NCBI GenBank assembly: GCA_022113835.1
Contig: JAILWY010000009.1
Location: 6,734,001 to 6,798,000 of the forward strand
From: Atopsyche davidsoni
Taxonomy: Eukaryota; Arthropoda; Insecta; Trichoptera; Hydrobiosidae
Length of the DNA: 64,000 bases
Direction of reading: 5' to 3'
In this document: piece by piece, positions 1-12,929 of the stretch
How the letters are laid out: every line of letters starts with the position of its first letter
How positions within the stretch are numbered: the stretch's first letter is position 1
The notes under the pieces: generated by a model
Database searches by the model: none
What the model saw: the letters and a program-made list of their open reading frames with translations, nothing else
What the model was told of the DNA's origin: nothing
Translations under genes and position numbers: made by a program

Positions 1-1179
1 TAGGCTTGCTAATGTACAGATTCGTGTTTCAAATAAAGTAACAACTGGCATGTGCGATAATTTGATACAAACAAACTATTTTTTTATCCTAATCTTACAA
101 GTAGTTGCATTTTTAGGAACAAACATTACTCTTTTGGGAAAGACAAGTATAGTGCATCAGGGGAAAAATCTGTTATTCGTAATAAAATAATACATATTAA
201 ATAGACATAAAACGTAATGTTAGTTATACAAATTTGCGCAAGTAATAAAAATAATATTCAAGATAAAGAATCAATCACATTCAAAATCGACATGTGTACT
301 AATTAACTTATCATCACAAAGACCGTTATCAATTCTGCATTTCTTTTATCGCGAAACTTAAAATTCATTTTGAATTTATTCCTATTTTTAAAAAAGTTGC
401 ATGTTTTAAACACTATTTTTTTCAGAAAAATATTTTTTTTTTCTTTGCAGGTAAGCTGACAAATTCATAGTAAATACTTTATCAGCATCGACATCAGTAA
501 GTTTAAATCTGTTTTTTTAATTTGTAAAAGTAGATAATTTTATAATTAATAAACTACATAATGAAACATTTTAATCTAAGGTTTGCAATGATTTTATGTA
601 TGGGCTCGTTTTAGTGAGATTCTCTGCTCGGTAGAGACGCATGAAGTTTAAGGGTGACCAGCTACACCTGCTTTGTAAATCAAGTCAGCGATCAACCCTA
701 TGATATTTATTTTTAACTAGCATCTTACTCAATAAATAAATTAATGAATGAACAAAAATTCATTATGTCGATCCAATTGTCATGTTTATCGAGAGCAGCG
801 TTCATCTTTTAACCATTACCATTTAAGTTGATCGTTTATTTGCAAACAATTGATAAATTAAATATACATGTCTGACTTGATGGATCTACTAAAATCGGCT
901 GGCTATAAATTAAAAGAAAGCATGTTTACCCTCCAAATTCGGTACATGCCAACTTCGCATTCATCAATTTTCGGTTCTGATTTATTTCTAGGTTTTCATG
1001 TGTAATCCAACTTATACAATAACTAAAATTTAAATTGTTAAAAATAATAACATCATTAATTGATGTATCAAAACCATATGTGAAAAGTGTCATGGTGATA
1101 TCCGAATAACGCTAGGGTAGTCTAAAATTTCTACTCATTATGTAGAGGGAATTTAATTTGGGAATACTAGACTCACAAT

Positions 1180-1330
1180 ATTTTGAAGACCGTGCGTTCT
1201 CTCTGGAAGGCCAAAGGCGCCGAATTAATTTATTACCAAGTAACGTCAAGGCGGCAGACACGGGAGACTTGCGTAAGACACTTAAGACGAACCTATTTGC
1301 TAGATTGCTCCAACAGCGCCTCGTTTAAAT
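1180..1330. other. Moderate-GC island
   Basis: About 150 bp of mixed composition (GCGCCGAATTAA, AAGGCGGCAGACACGGGAGA) in AT-rich flanks. There is no open frame or repeat. It is a candidate conserved noncoding element. The rest of 1-2189 is AT-rich with nothing identifiable. Confidence 0.25.
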
Positions 1331-2197
1331 AAAATTAAACGAATTATGTTATTAATTGAGTAGTATTAAGGTCCTTTATACTAAGTGTGGTCTTATCTAG
1401 AAAAATTGCGTGATTTGAATTTCTACCGCAAAAATGCTGCATTTATATAAAATAGTTTGAATGTATAAAATTATTTTTTGGGGGTTGGTTTCAAGGTACT
1501 ACATAATAACAGTTTTATTATTTAAATATAGAGAAAAGATTTTTTTTAATTTAAATAGACTAATGAAGGTTACTCAATAATTTACATTAAAATAAAATGG
1601 GGTTGTTTGATACCTAAGTCCCTCACTTAATGACACCAGCCGCAAATACTTTCACAAATATCAATCCATAGTTTTTCTTATAATACTATAATATATATTT
1701 CGTATCATGAAATAAATCAACAATTCCAAAAAGTCTCAACTTTTATGTACTGCATTGTGACGTGTGATTTGAATATTTTTTGTTGTAGTTTAAATCATCT
1801 TTGTTTGAATAATTTAAGTGACGACTGGCTATAGGTATCAACGAGGTTTTAGGGATACCTAAGAAAATGGTTTGAAAAAAATCATGTTAATCAGAAACCG
1901 CACTGAATAAAAAAGGATTAAATCTTCCACTTAATAATGACGTCAATCGAATGATTTAACCAACATACCTAAAAGCACTACGCTAGAAGATAAACCGAAA
2001 CAAATTGAGAAAACTTTCTATGAATCATGTCTAAAAAGATTTCAAAATCGTAACAAAAAACAAGATTATTTTTATCTCAATCGATAGATGAAAATCATAT
2101 ATTTGTTTTTCATGAAACATGAACATATCGAACATGAAATAGGCATCTAAAATAGTTTAATAAATTATTGATATTGAATAACAGTAAGACTTTAAGG

Positions 2198-3391
2198 CAA
2201 GGGTCCCCAACCTTTTTGGACCCAAGAGCACATTCTAGAATGCCGATCGGGTAACGGGCACCATATATTTTTTCAAGGTATATTTATAGTTGGACATAGT
2301 CAATAATACATACAATGCACAAAGAATATTTAATTCCAAAAATATTACTATAAAATATAAAAATTATTGATTACATTTTAATGTAGTAAATAAAAGCTTA
2401 CAAATTCTGGTAATTGGGTCAAATTGGGGCAAAAATGCAACGAATTATTATTTTTAATAACAACATTAAAATGAACATCTATATCAGGTATGAATTCGAA
2501 AAATATCAGTTAGGGTCCAGGCTAAGTTAATTAAGATTTTTCAATTAAGACACTTTCACAAAGCTTTCTCCTCACTTTTATCAACCAAAAAATATCAGAG
2601 ACACTTTCTCCCCACTTTTTTCTACCGCAAAAATATCAGATAGACTTTGACATTGCTTTTTTCTAACTTTTATCAACCAAAAAATATCAGAGACACTTTC
2701 ACATAGCTTTCTCTTCACTTTTATCAACCAAAAAATATCAGGGATACTTTCACATAGCTTTTTCCACACTTTTTCTACCGCAAAAATATCAGATAGACTT
2801 TCAAATAGCTTTCTCTTCACTTTTACCAACTCAAAAATATCAGAAACACTTTCACACAGCTTTCCCCTCACTTTTACCAGCGCAAAAATATCAGAGACAC
2901 TTTCACATAGTTTTCTCTACACTTTTTCTACCGAAAAAATATCACATAGACTTTCACATAGTTTTCTCCTCACTTTTATCAACGAAAAAATATCAGATAG
3001 ACTTTCACATAGCTTTCTCTTCACTTTTATCAAACAAAAAATATCAGGGACGCTTTCACATAGCTTCCTCCACACTTTTTCTACCGCAAAAATATCAGAT
3101 AGACTTTTAAATAGCTTTCTCCTCACTTTTACCAACGCAATAATATCAGATAGACATTCACATAGCTTTCTCGTCACCTTTTCTACCGCAAAAACTACAC
3201 CCATTAGATGCTATTTCAATAGGCGTATATATGATTTTCTGGAAATAATTATTATTTGAGAATATTACGATATATATTTTTTTTCGATTATTTTATTTAA
3301 CTATTTTTTTATCGTGGTCGCACATCGGCGGACACACGTGAAACGGTCGGCGGGCGACATGCGCCCGCCGGTATAGGGTTGGGGACCACTG
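2198..3391. mobile_element. Non-autonomous hAT-type element filled with a minisatellite
   Basis: The ends form an imperfect terminal inverted repeat: CAAGGGTCCCCAACC on the left, and the reverse complement of the right end is CAGTGGTCCCCAACC. They are flanked by 8-bp direct repeats that differ at one base (CTTTAAGG at 2190-2197, CTTTTAGG at 3392-3399). An 8-bp target duplication with short C-A-starting inverted ends is diagnostic of the hAT superfamily. No transposase frame is present. About half the element (2550-3196) is a 51-bp tandem repeat. The divergence of the duplication implies an old insertion. Confidence 0.8.
2550..3196. repeat. 51-bp minisatellite, about 12-13 diverged copies
   Basis: Each unit contains CACTTTCACATAGCTTTC followed by a cytosine-rich junction, a CACTTTTA or CACTTTTTC segment and AAAAATATCAG. 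Two unit flavours alternate, one with TATCAACCAAAAAAT and one with TCTACCGCAAAAAT, so the higher-order period may be 102 bp. Because 51 is a multiple of three and each unit lacks stops on the minus strand, long artificial minus-strand frames with 17-residue repeats appear; they show no sign of being real proteins. Confidence 0.85.
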
Positions 3392-3450
3392 CTTTTAGGT
3401 AAGAGTTCTTATAAATTCTATATCTTTTACAGAGAGTACTTGGTTAAATA

Positions 3451-3540
3451 AGTAAAATACTTGAGTAACTTTTTCATGTAATTTTTTTTATTGGTGACCG
3501 GTTTCACCGACCTTTCACGTTAGCATTATCAAACCGAGTA
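3451..3540. repeat. Dispersed repeat copy A (CCGGTTTC/TTGGTGACC family)
   Basis: The stretch reading AAATACTTGAGT...GTGACCGGTTTCACC...GCATTATCAAAC recurs, diverged, at 38391-38475 and as two inverted half-copies at 33425-33531. It is an interspersed repeat of this genome; the other strand carries GAAACCGGTCACC. Its class is uncertain; it may be the end of a Penelope-like or other retroelement. Confidence 0.7.
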
Positions 3541-3766
3541 ACAATTCTTAATACTCTGCTCCGTTCCTTTTATTCAATTCAAGAAGTATAATATTCACAC
3601 CGCAAAATTCCAAAGCGAGAGCTCCACAGCCGCTGCATGTAGCGGGGTGGTTTAGCAGTGCAGCCTTATTCAGTTACATTTGAAAGTATTTTCGCCGGAG
3701 TTTGCTGCGGCGGGGCTTCAAACTTTCCCGCGGCTGTCCGTTTATTAGGTGTGCCGGGGGGGGCCG

Positions 3767-3884
3767 CGGGTGCTCCCTCCACGGGTGCTCCCTCCACGGG
3801 TGCTTCCTCCTCGGGTGCTCCCTCCTCGGGTGCTCCCTCCTCGGGTGCTCCCTCCTCGGGTGCTCCCTTCTCGGGTGGTCCCCC
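3767..3884. repeat. 15-bp GC-rich minisatellite
   Basis: About eight head-to-tail copies of CGGGTGCTCCCTCCT (variants with A or T at the end) occupy this stretch within a GC-rich patch (3600-4030). As 15 is divisible by three, frames on both strands stay open over it. Codon content is repeat-driven, with no domain, so coding is not supported. Confidence 0.9.
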
Positions 3885-5219
3885 GCACGTGACCCCGGGT
3901 GGGGCTCCGTCACCAGGGCGCGCGTCTCGCCCGTTAATCAGCCGAAATATTACGAGCCCAGCCCCGGGGAGGAGGGAAGAGTCTCGTCTCTGGGGAGTGA
4001 TGGGCCAGTCAAACATGCGGAGGTTTGATCACACCTTATTCAGCTATGATATGATAACTTTGTGATTTACGACGTAATAAGGGAAGATCCTCAAAACGTC
4101 ACGACGAATTTTCTTAACAAATCGTATTCTTGAAACACAAATGTAACATTTGTATATTTAAACCCTTGGTTAAACTTTATTGGTGATAATTTTTTTAGTT
4201 TGAAAATAAAAATATTTTATAGATACAACTTATTTTATAAAATATATAATTTATACCATACACGTTTCCGTACGTAATCAGCCAAAAACTTCAAGGCTTA
4301 CCAAAAGATCATAGCATATATATTATATTATGTGCTCAAAAACGTAAACTATTTTTTTTTAATCAGAATCTGCAATTGAATTTGCTTATGAATTAAAAGT
4401 ATCGTAATTGAAATCGTTTGAAACCAAATATTTCAAATAATGGTAGTGAAAATCAACGGATGCTTTAAGACCAAATGGTCATATGTAGTAATAATGGAAA
4501 TTTTACACAAATTATTTTCAATCTTTAGTTCAATTGACTGTACCGAGTTGTAAGAGTTTGATGAAATATTATGCAACAGATCTCATTTCAATTACCGACT
4601 ATCGTTGAATATTTATACCCAGAACTTTCAGTAATATTATTCAGGTAATAATCGCAGTGATCAAACGCTTCAGCCAGTGGCCGGATTATATTCCTTCCAA
4701 CTTTGCAGCCACGAATCGCCTTGGGAATAATGTTTTATAAATTATCTATCGACTTTTAAATCATTAGCATTTAATAAATTATTTATAAACGAAATTGACC
4801 TCTTCCCATTGAAATAACATGACAAATTAATATCTTTAATTTTAGATTATAAATCACATTAGAATTATATTCACACAAATAACAAATTGGTTTCTTAATT
4901 TAATAAACTAAAACTCATACGCATCTTAATATTCGAATAGTAAGAATCAATAAGAGAAATAAAATACATATTCTCATGCATATTTTTATATGTCAATGAT
5001 ATTTGTAGTATAAAAAGAATATTGATCATTTGTTTCACGTAAAAATAATTCTCGAAATGACCAAAAAGTTTCAGTAACGGTAGCAATAAGCATTATTATA
5101 ACAGTAACAACGCGGCCTTTTTTTTTCTTCCAGTAAGATGAAATTAAGTTTTATGGTAACGATTGCGTAGTTACATTATGCATAATGGCTCTTAATTTTC
5201 ATTAAACTAATAGTAAGGG

Positions 5220-5460
5220 TTCACGTAAGCTTGGAGTTAAGCCTCCCAAAGCGCGACATTCAAAGCAAGCAACGCCGAACGAGCTCCCGGAGTTCCCGCA
5301 CGACCCTACGCCTGATGACGATCGCAATTTACGACATCGCTTTCGTTGTTCGGATGTTTAGCAAAACAGAGCATCCCCTGTGCCGTAGTGAGCCACCCCC
5401 GCCCGCTCCGCCCACACGCTGAAACACTAACATTGAAACACTGATAGGGAGGCCGGAAAA
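5220..5460. other. GC island
   Basis: A non-repetitive GC-rich block including a 63-codon frame with arginine/serine-rich content typical of translated noncoding GC DNA. No splice-compatible coding signal was found. A second small island follows at 5640-5720 (GCGTGCTGCGCCGCGACACA). Confidence 0.25.
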
Positions 5461-6264
5461 ACACGCGAGTAGCTTAAACTGGTTATTAATTTATGTTTCG
5501 TGCTCGTAACTGGTGTAATGTAACTGGTTTAAACAATTTTTAGTTAGAAAAAGCGCACCGGTAATTCCGCACTGGAAACTGCATATTTACGTTTATTTAT
5601 TCACCATTGTGAAATTATAAAATGCCACCGTTATAATTCACCAGCGTGCTGCGCCGCGACACACTTGCGTTGCAGCGCCGTTTGAAATATTACCTGCAGT
5701 AAACGTGACTGGGAAGTGTGATGTCAAAGACCTACGCAGACCTTTTAACTGCAACATTAATTATTTGTAATAACATCCATACATAACCTGCAAACAGAAG
5801 CTTAAAAATCCATAAAATAAATATATATATATACACATTGATCATTTCATTTCTGAGAACATGGATACTTCTCAAAAATTATTTCAATTGCTTGTTTTGA
5901 AATTTATTGTTACCTAAAATAGTAGATGAAGTCTAAAAAAAAATATATATTAATATTCAATTTTATTAGATAATCTAAAAAGTTATCTAATTAAACAAAA
6001 ATAAATAAATCCACTCATAAATGAGTAATATATAGTACACAATATCTTATATATCATATGTCTTGTATCAATATATCAATCAAAAAGGCAATAATAACAT
6101 AGTGACATGTTATCTCTATGATGTAATAATATAGCATATTTTTAAGTCTCAAACGAGTTGCGCACTCGTTATCACATAAAACTTAATCCTATAAACACGT
6201 TCCTGATTTACGAGATGTATAATAAATCATCACGCTAAGTATAACTCCAAATAAGTTAAACCCA

Positions 6265-6540
6265 CTCAGGGGTTGGAATTATTCGAGCCTCGCTCGCTGA
6301 AGCGCCCTCCTGAAAATGTTTCCGAGTAGGCCGCGCTCGTGTGCCAGCCTCGTGCTGCGTCAGTGCTACACAAGTCCTGAACGGCACCAAGCGAGAGTGC
6401 TTATAAGGAACCGGTTGTTCTCCCTCACGCTCGAAGGAGCAGCCTTGAACAGTCCAACTACTTACGAGTCATACGATGCCGGAGACTCGCGACCTACAAA
6501 AACTCCACCCACCTTCACCGATCACCTTGAGTTCTACTTA
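6265..6540. other. GC island
   Basis: Unique sequence of near 55% GC between AT-rich flanks, with GCCTCGCTCGCTGAAGCGCC and GGAACCGGTTGTTCTCCC. No domain is seen in the short frames. It is possibly regulatory. Confidence 0.25.
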
Positions 6541-6752
6541 TGTATACGTAAAAGCAACGTGTAAATTATGCACAGTGAAAACATCACGCATATTTGCATT
6601 AACTGTGCGTCATATCGAAATCATCTATATGACGCAGTACAATTTTGTGAATACTTTTAATATGATATTAATTGAATCATTTTATTAAAATGTAAAAATA
6701 TTCTATAAAAAGTCGTAAATAAACGGTGATAAATGAATATCTAATTTATATC

Positions 6753-6946
6753 TTGTTGAGGGACAAGGCATTTGATTGGTGAAGATCTATTTTTTGTTAA
6801 AGATATGGGTAACTTTTTATACTTTCTTCACTTTGAGTTTATTATAGTTTTAGCATGACTAATTTCGACCAACAGACTTGGTCATCATCAGATGCAGAAC
6901 AAAACTTCTGCATCTGATGATGCAAGCATAAAAAGTTACCCATATC
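6753..6946. repeat. Hammerhead-like dispersed repeat, copy 1 (with inverted partial copy)
   Basis: The sequence TTGTTGAGGGACAAGGCATT followed by GGTGAAGATC, a TTCACT..GAGTTTATTA segment and TTTCGACC...GGTCATCATCAGATGC is shared with 51430-51580. Here an inverted partial copy follows directly. CATCATCAGATGCAGAA (6883-6899) pairs with its exact complement at 6906-6922, and an 19-bp arm at 6802-6820 pairs with 6928-6946. On the minus strand, 6895-6853 carries a hammerhead-like core. Confidence 0.75.
6853..6895 (-). ncRNA. Hammerhead-ribozyme-like motif, copy 1
   Basis: Read on the minus strand: stem I strand GCAT, core CTGATGA, an extra T, stem II GACCAA / TTGGTC closed by a short loop, core GAAA, a four-base TTAG where stem III should be, then T-C and the complementary stem I strand ATGC. 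The catalytic-core strings CTGATGA and GAAA and a GTC cleavage triplet are present in the right order. The extra T between core and stem II and the minimal stem III depart from the textbook fold, so activity is uncertain. Hammerheads with tiny stem III are known in the terminal repeats of Penelope-like retroelements. Confidence 0.45.
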
Positions 6947-8739
6947 ATAAAAAGTTCATAATTATTATTTGAAGACTATACAGTATAATGTTCAATTTGG
7001 ACATGAGTTATAAGTTGAGCTTATTTTTCAAAACTTTATTAATATATAATGTAATGAATACAATTAACTCCATAAAAATAGCATGTTTATAATAAAAAAA
7101 AATGTACACATAAGCTGTATTGCAACTTTAACTTCAGGAAAAAGCGTTATAAAAGGGAATCGAATAATGTGTTCGCTTAACCTACAACTTCCTGTAAGTT
7201 TTTTGTTAAGAGAAAGAAAGTTTGGTATCCAAGGGCAAATCTTACAAAGCCTATAAAAACATTGACTCATAAAAGGATCTAAGTTCTAATGAACTTTCTA
7301 TTATGTAATACAAGTTTATGATACAACTTTCTATGGGTAAATAAATATAAAAAACCGTTTGAAAGATTTATTAAATTGTCTGTTTTACTTTTAAATGCTA
7401 AGTGCGTCACAAAAAAAAATATATATATATATATATGTGTGTGTGAACCAACATATTTTGGGATTATCACGAATTTTCACGAATCTAATGTATATGAAAT
7501 AATCGTATATTTTACAAATAACACATTTTTATATGTTGTACTGTCGTGTATTTTTAAAAACCATTAACATATCCGAAGCTATTTGGTGTAGTTGCATTTT
7601 CAGTTACTGGAACCTGCCAGACAAAATGCCTGAAACATAAAGCTAAGCGCCAGTCGCCCAACAACAAGGGAAAAGAAAGCTTGCGTTTACCCATTTATTT
7701 CACAATTTATTACTTTCAACATGTTGTGCTCTTCTCGTGTTCAGATAAATATTTCCAGAAAGGCGAAGTCTTGCTCTTCGTATAATATCATTTGTAATAC
7801 GAGATGTCTCTAAATATTTCGTGTAGTTTCATTTACTACAATAAATTTGCTTTATTCCAGATTTCAGTTTGTAAACACATTCAGTATTTTCATTACATAT
7901 TTTTTTTCATTGTTTCACTGTCTTGTAACACCAGTTATAAATTAAAGATAAAGAGTGTAATCTACCATTATTAAAAACATGTTTTATACAATCGTATCTA
8001 AATACAATATTTTCTAAATAAAACATTAGAACTTATGCTATTAAATTTTTATTTGCTGTATATTGGATGAGTGTTATAAATTTTTTTTATAAGAATTAAA
8101 AAAAAACATTTTTCATGATGTATTTATTCCAAAAACAAGAATTTACAAAAAAAACAATGCTGTCGTATTGTATTATTCGGCAGGCAGAGTGCTCTGACTC
8201 CGGCAGCGCTTCCACCCTCAGTAAAATAATTAATATTTTAAATAACTGGTATGTTTTTCATGCAGGAATTTTCGCAGCAATGAATTGTTTTTTCAAAATA
8301 AAAAGGTTTGTTCAATTTAAATTAACCAATTTGCGAACTGATACATTCATTGCCGAATGCCGCGACTGGGTTCATAATGAAATTGTTGACGGTTCTTTTT
8401 GATTTATGATCACCAATTATATTCCCTGCAGATACAGCTCTCATCTCGCTATTCACCAATGACGTTGTTTATTAAAATAATACGTTTGACAGGCGTTCAA
8501 TGCTAATTCAATTACATGAACTGCAATAAATGAATAAAACAAAATAAAATTCTCGTTTTTAACATTCCAATATTACAAAATAAAATTACGTAATTTCAGA
8601 GTCGTATCTTTTTGGTACAAATGATATGCAAAGTACACATCGATCCCCTCAACTCTTTATGTCGATACAAAATTTCTAACGTTCAATGTGCTCGAGTAAA
8701 TTGAATATCCACCATAAAAGAAATGAGCGAAATCAGATT

Positions 8740-9010
8740 TCAACCCCTTGGCATTTCTATCCGTATAAATACTCCCCGGCGATAAATATTAATTGGCAAG
8801 CTGTGCTGGCGGCCTTTATATTTTTAACGAGGGTCTCGCATCCGTTTGGAAAATAGGGTAATCCCATACAGCGAAATCCACTCGCACAAAACCTGTGAAA
8901 ATATTTATGGACACGTGCGAACGGCGGGAACTTAAAAATGTAAACCGCTAAATGGGGGAACACCTCGCCTGCGCCAGAGTCCGGCTTTTCAATATCGGAG
9001 TTCAATGGGA
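8740..9010. other. GC island
   Basis: Unique sequence with CCCCGGCGATAAATATTAAT and CACGTGCGAACGGCGGGAAC. It combines homeodomain-like ATTA/TAAT cores with GC-rich words. Frames on both strands look random. Confidence 0.25.
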
Positions 9011-10064
9011 GTTCAATTTATTTTTTTTTTCGTTGCCGCTTTTAATCATACGAGAAGTGCTCACAAACCTCCACCCATTTCTTTTTATGAGACCCGCTAA
9101 TGTATTTGATATTGTATTTGTGGCTGTTCATCACACTGGAAAACTGACGGTATGAAAGTAGTTGCATTATTTTTGGTGTCTCTTTCAACGCCTCACCGAT
9201 AAATCCTAGTATAAAATTATTTTATATTATTATTATTTATTATTCTAATGCAAATTATCTTCTGTTCAAAGATTAAATGAAATTTATTTATTAAAGATGA
9301 ACATATAAAAATGTTTTTTTTTATATCCACAACAAGTCAAAATATTCCAAATATATACTTAAGATAATTGATTTTGTCATTATTCAATCAAATTATATTT
9401 TTTTTATATATACTACCGTAAAAACGCTGAGGACATAAAAAATATAAATATATAGTATTCTATCGGAAATAATGTACATTTTGTTTGCACTTATAAATAG
9501 AAAATGTACACCTGAAGAAGTTGGCAGGCAGAGAAGTCCTCTAATAGAAAGGGGTAGAGTAAGATCTATGATAAAATATATAGAGCAGGGTTTCCGGGAA
9601 CCAATGCCCACTCAACCATGCGGGTAGATACTGACCACAAGAAATAACATTTTCTGTTATCACGACTGCAAGCGAATGAATTATCATGCAACTTGAGAAA
9701 GGATTTATACGAGAAACACTTATGTGTTAATGCATGTAATTACTTTAAAAAGCATGTATTGCAAATCAATACTTAGATTATAAAAATCATAATGGTTGTA
9801 AATCAACAGATTAAAAATATACATTGTACAGATTTTTTTAAACATATAAACAATATATCTGCACTTTAATAAAAAAACGAAATTTCTAAGATCATTAATT
9901 AATTAAAAATTTATCAAGCCATAGCATTTTTTAATAATGATTTAGATTACATAGAAACGTTAAATTATATATTTTTTTCACTAAAATAAAATTATAGTAA
10001 TAACTCATATAACGAACATTATTTGCCTTTTTTATATAAAATAAACTTACGCATGATAATATTT

Positions 10065-10330
10065 CATCCTTTAGAAACGGGACCTTGCCATCTCAGACAC
10101 TCATTTAATTGTCAACAATTTAGTCGCTTTCCTAATACGCATTCCGAGTTGTGCCACATTGATACTTAATAAGATTCCTCGGGTATAATACCTCTCCCTT
10201 CCGTCGTCCCGACTTGTTATGTATTCCCCCGTGTATTTCCCTCTTGCCGGCACATATGTACTTGACACAGGGCCTCATCATCATCTCCTCCCTGGAAAAT
10301 TCGCAAGGTTGTATGCGGAATAAAATACAG
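10065..10330. other. Moderate-GC island
   Basis: Unique sequence with TCATTTAATTGTCAACAATT followed by cytosine-rich words (CTCCCTTCCGTCGTCCCGAC). TTGTCAACAA-type symmetry is notable. No coding is evident. A similar patch at 11410-11610 contains GCTCCCGGGGGTGT and GTGAGCGCCGCCAGAGAGGG. Confidence 0.25.
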
Positions 10331-12929
10331 TAACACGCGTCATATTTAGATTTGTAACATTTGCTCTACTATTGTGGTACTTCTACGCAGACGGTGAAAT
10401 ATGAAACAATATTGTGATGGGATTGTAGATTTCAGCGTAAATATTAGGTTTGTTACAATACTAAATATATGTTTATTTTACAAATATAATAGTTTGATTT
10501 ATAGGTTTCTGTTCGTTCTAGCCCCTTGGTAAATATGAGACAGACCCTCATTGTGAAACTAATTTTCACAGATTAGATTTTTGAGTTAAAAAAAGTTTTA
10601 ATCTTTTTTATAACAATCAAACTGCTTGCTGAACATTAATAAAATATGTTTTACCGAGGTTTCCAGAAAATAGATTTATTTATTTTTGTCTTATGGAAAT
10701 ATTGTAGCAGGATCTCTCTCTCTATGCGATAAAATGACGGCTCGGTTTTCAAGTACATAAAAAAACTGATTTCATACTTCATGGTATTTTTTACCAAATA
10801 ATAAATTAATAGTATGCTAAAAAGATCGAATTTTAGTACATAAAATGGTTATTTCAACAACATAGAGAAATGTATTACGATAGACTCGTTTCAACTGTCA
10901 ATGAAGTAATTAATAGTTTGAACAAACGTCTAACCTTACACTTTCCCATGAAACTACGATATTATATTTGATATACAATAATAATTAATATCCGGAATTA
11001 TTTCGAAAACAACAAAATTACTTCTATCCCTGAGATCAAATGATAGGTAATATTTTTACAAAACTGATATTTTTTAGTACTCTATATTTATTTATTCTTC
11101 AAGTCAAAATGTAGAAATCTTATTGAAAAAGTGAACACCGGATAAACGAAAATTTTGGTTTATAATTCAATGTGCTTTTTTTAAATAATTAACAGAATAA
11201 TATTTTAGGGAATTTGTTCATTAAACACGACAACATGTCTTCAATTTACAATTCGACAACATGTCTTCGTCAGCCGTGTTGCAAAAATCACAAACTTTAA
11301 ATATAATAGAGTTGTAAAAACAAGTCGAGATAAGTAATTAATAGTATTGTACTATAAAAGAAAAAATAAAGGTAAAATCTAGCATTTGAAACTTTTTAAT
11401 CAGTAAATGCTATGCATTAGCGCTGACATTTCAGCAGCTTGCTCCCGGGGGTGTTATTTTAGGTAGCAAAGGGGGAAGGGTGTTTTCAGTTATGCAAGAT
11501 GTACAGTTTTTCCGTGAGCGCCGCCAGAGAGGGTAGAGGGTTATCCAAATATATTTCTGTCACATCTCTCGCAAATGTTTGGTTAGGCTTATCACCTGTC
11601 GCGGGGGTGCCATCCTTTAAATATAATTTCAAATTTCTGGCATTATTAAAACCCCGTTTCCCCGGTTAAATGGTGCGTGAATAAAAGATTACTTTTTTAA
11701 AAGCTAGACGCATGTAGAATGGATAAGCTGTTACTTATGATGATAAATTAGTGATGCAACAAATAATGGTATTTGGATAAGCTATTAATCAAAAGGGGAA
11801 GGAATTACAGGATTGGGCTCCTGCAATCTGACAGGTCGAAATCGGCTGGAACAAACTTGAGCAGCTCTCGAACATGCTTAATAGTAGACATACTAAGTTT
11901 GACAACATGCGCACACATTATTTCGATTAATCGTAAAATCATTGGACAAAAATAATTTAAAAAACAAAAGAAAATATATCTCAACGCTAGAAAAGGAAAA
12001 TATCTTAAGTTTCGGGGATGAAATTTTACATTTCAATATACGATACTATAAAATATTGTATTATTTTTAAAAATAACTTTCACACTTTAAGTAAGGTATA
12101 ATTTCATTATTTTATAAACAATACCAACGAAAAATACTTGGGTTAAGTTAGCAGGGAAAACCGCTGTAGAATTCTGTAGGTAAACAATAAAGTTACGAAA
12201 AACAATACTCGATAAAATGATTTATTCTCTCTTTGTTGACATTAAAATTCATCGTACTAATTGAACTCGGAGGTCGATTGTTCTGACTGAAATATTCCAA
12301 GCCGCAATTATTTCTACTCTTCGTCAGTGCAAGTGATTTTCTTGCTTCAAGTGATTTTAAGAATTAAAAGCTTCTGTAATTGCTTAATGTAATTTTTGTT
12401 ACAAAATTTTAATTTAAAAATAATACAACAATTCATTACATAATATTTTCTTAGAAACACTTTATCACAAGTACAAGAATATTTCAGCTTAAAAATTAAA
12501 GTGTATGAATAAAAAAATGGCACAATTTCCGATCCTAATACATAGTTTATTGGAAAAAAATATATCTCTTCGTTTTACGTGTGAAAACTAATAATACTTA
12601 GTTGAAAGGGCGTATTGTAAAGCTATTTTTTTTTTTTGTTCTAAAATACATCATTTTATATTCTTCAAAAATCAGAATAAGAAAATACATTTTTTTCAAA
12701 AATTTGGAAAACAATGAAAAAAATATTTTATTAACATGAATTTTGACACTGCTAAATTGAAGTTTAAAAAATATTTTAATTTTAATAAAGAATGTTAAAT
12801 TTATCATAACTCTTGAATTTTTTCTGCATCTCAAGATATAAATTTCACAGGCCTGTTTAAAAAGTTTCACTTGAAGTCGGTACAATTAGTGTAATAAACA
12901 TGAATAAATTAACATAAAAGCTCCATTTG

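Noticed and set aside
2581..3204. Two minus-strand frames of 95-96 residues with 17-residue repeats
   Set aside because: They are translations of the 51-bp minisatellite inside a hAT element; openness follows from a repeat length divisible by three, and there is no start context or domain.
3658..4065. 135-residue plus-strand frame and overlapping minus-strand frames rich in Gly-Ala-Pro-Ser
   Set aside because: Driven by the 15-bp minisatellite at 3767-3884; open on both strands at once and without any domain or splice context.
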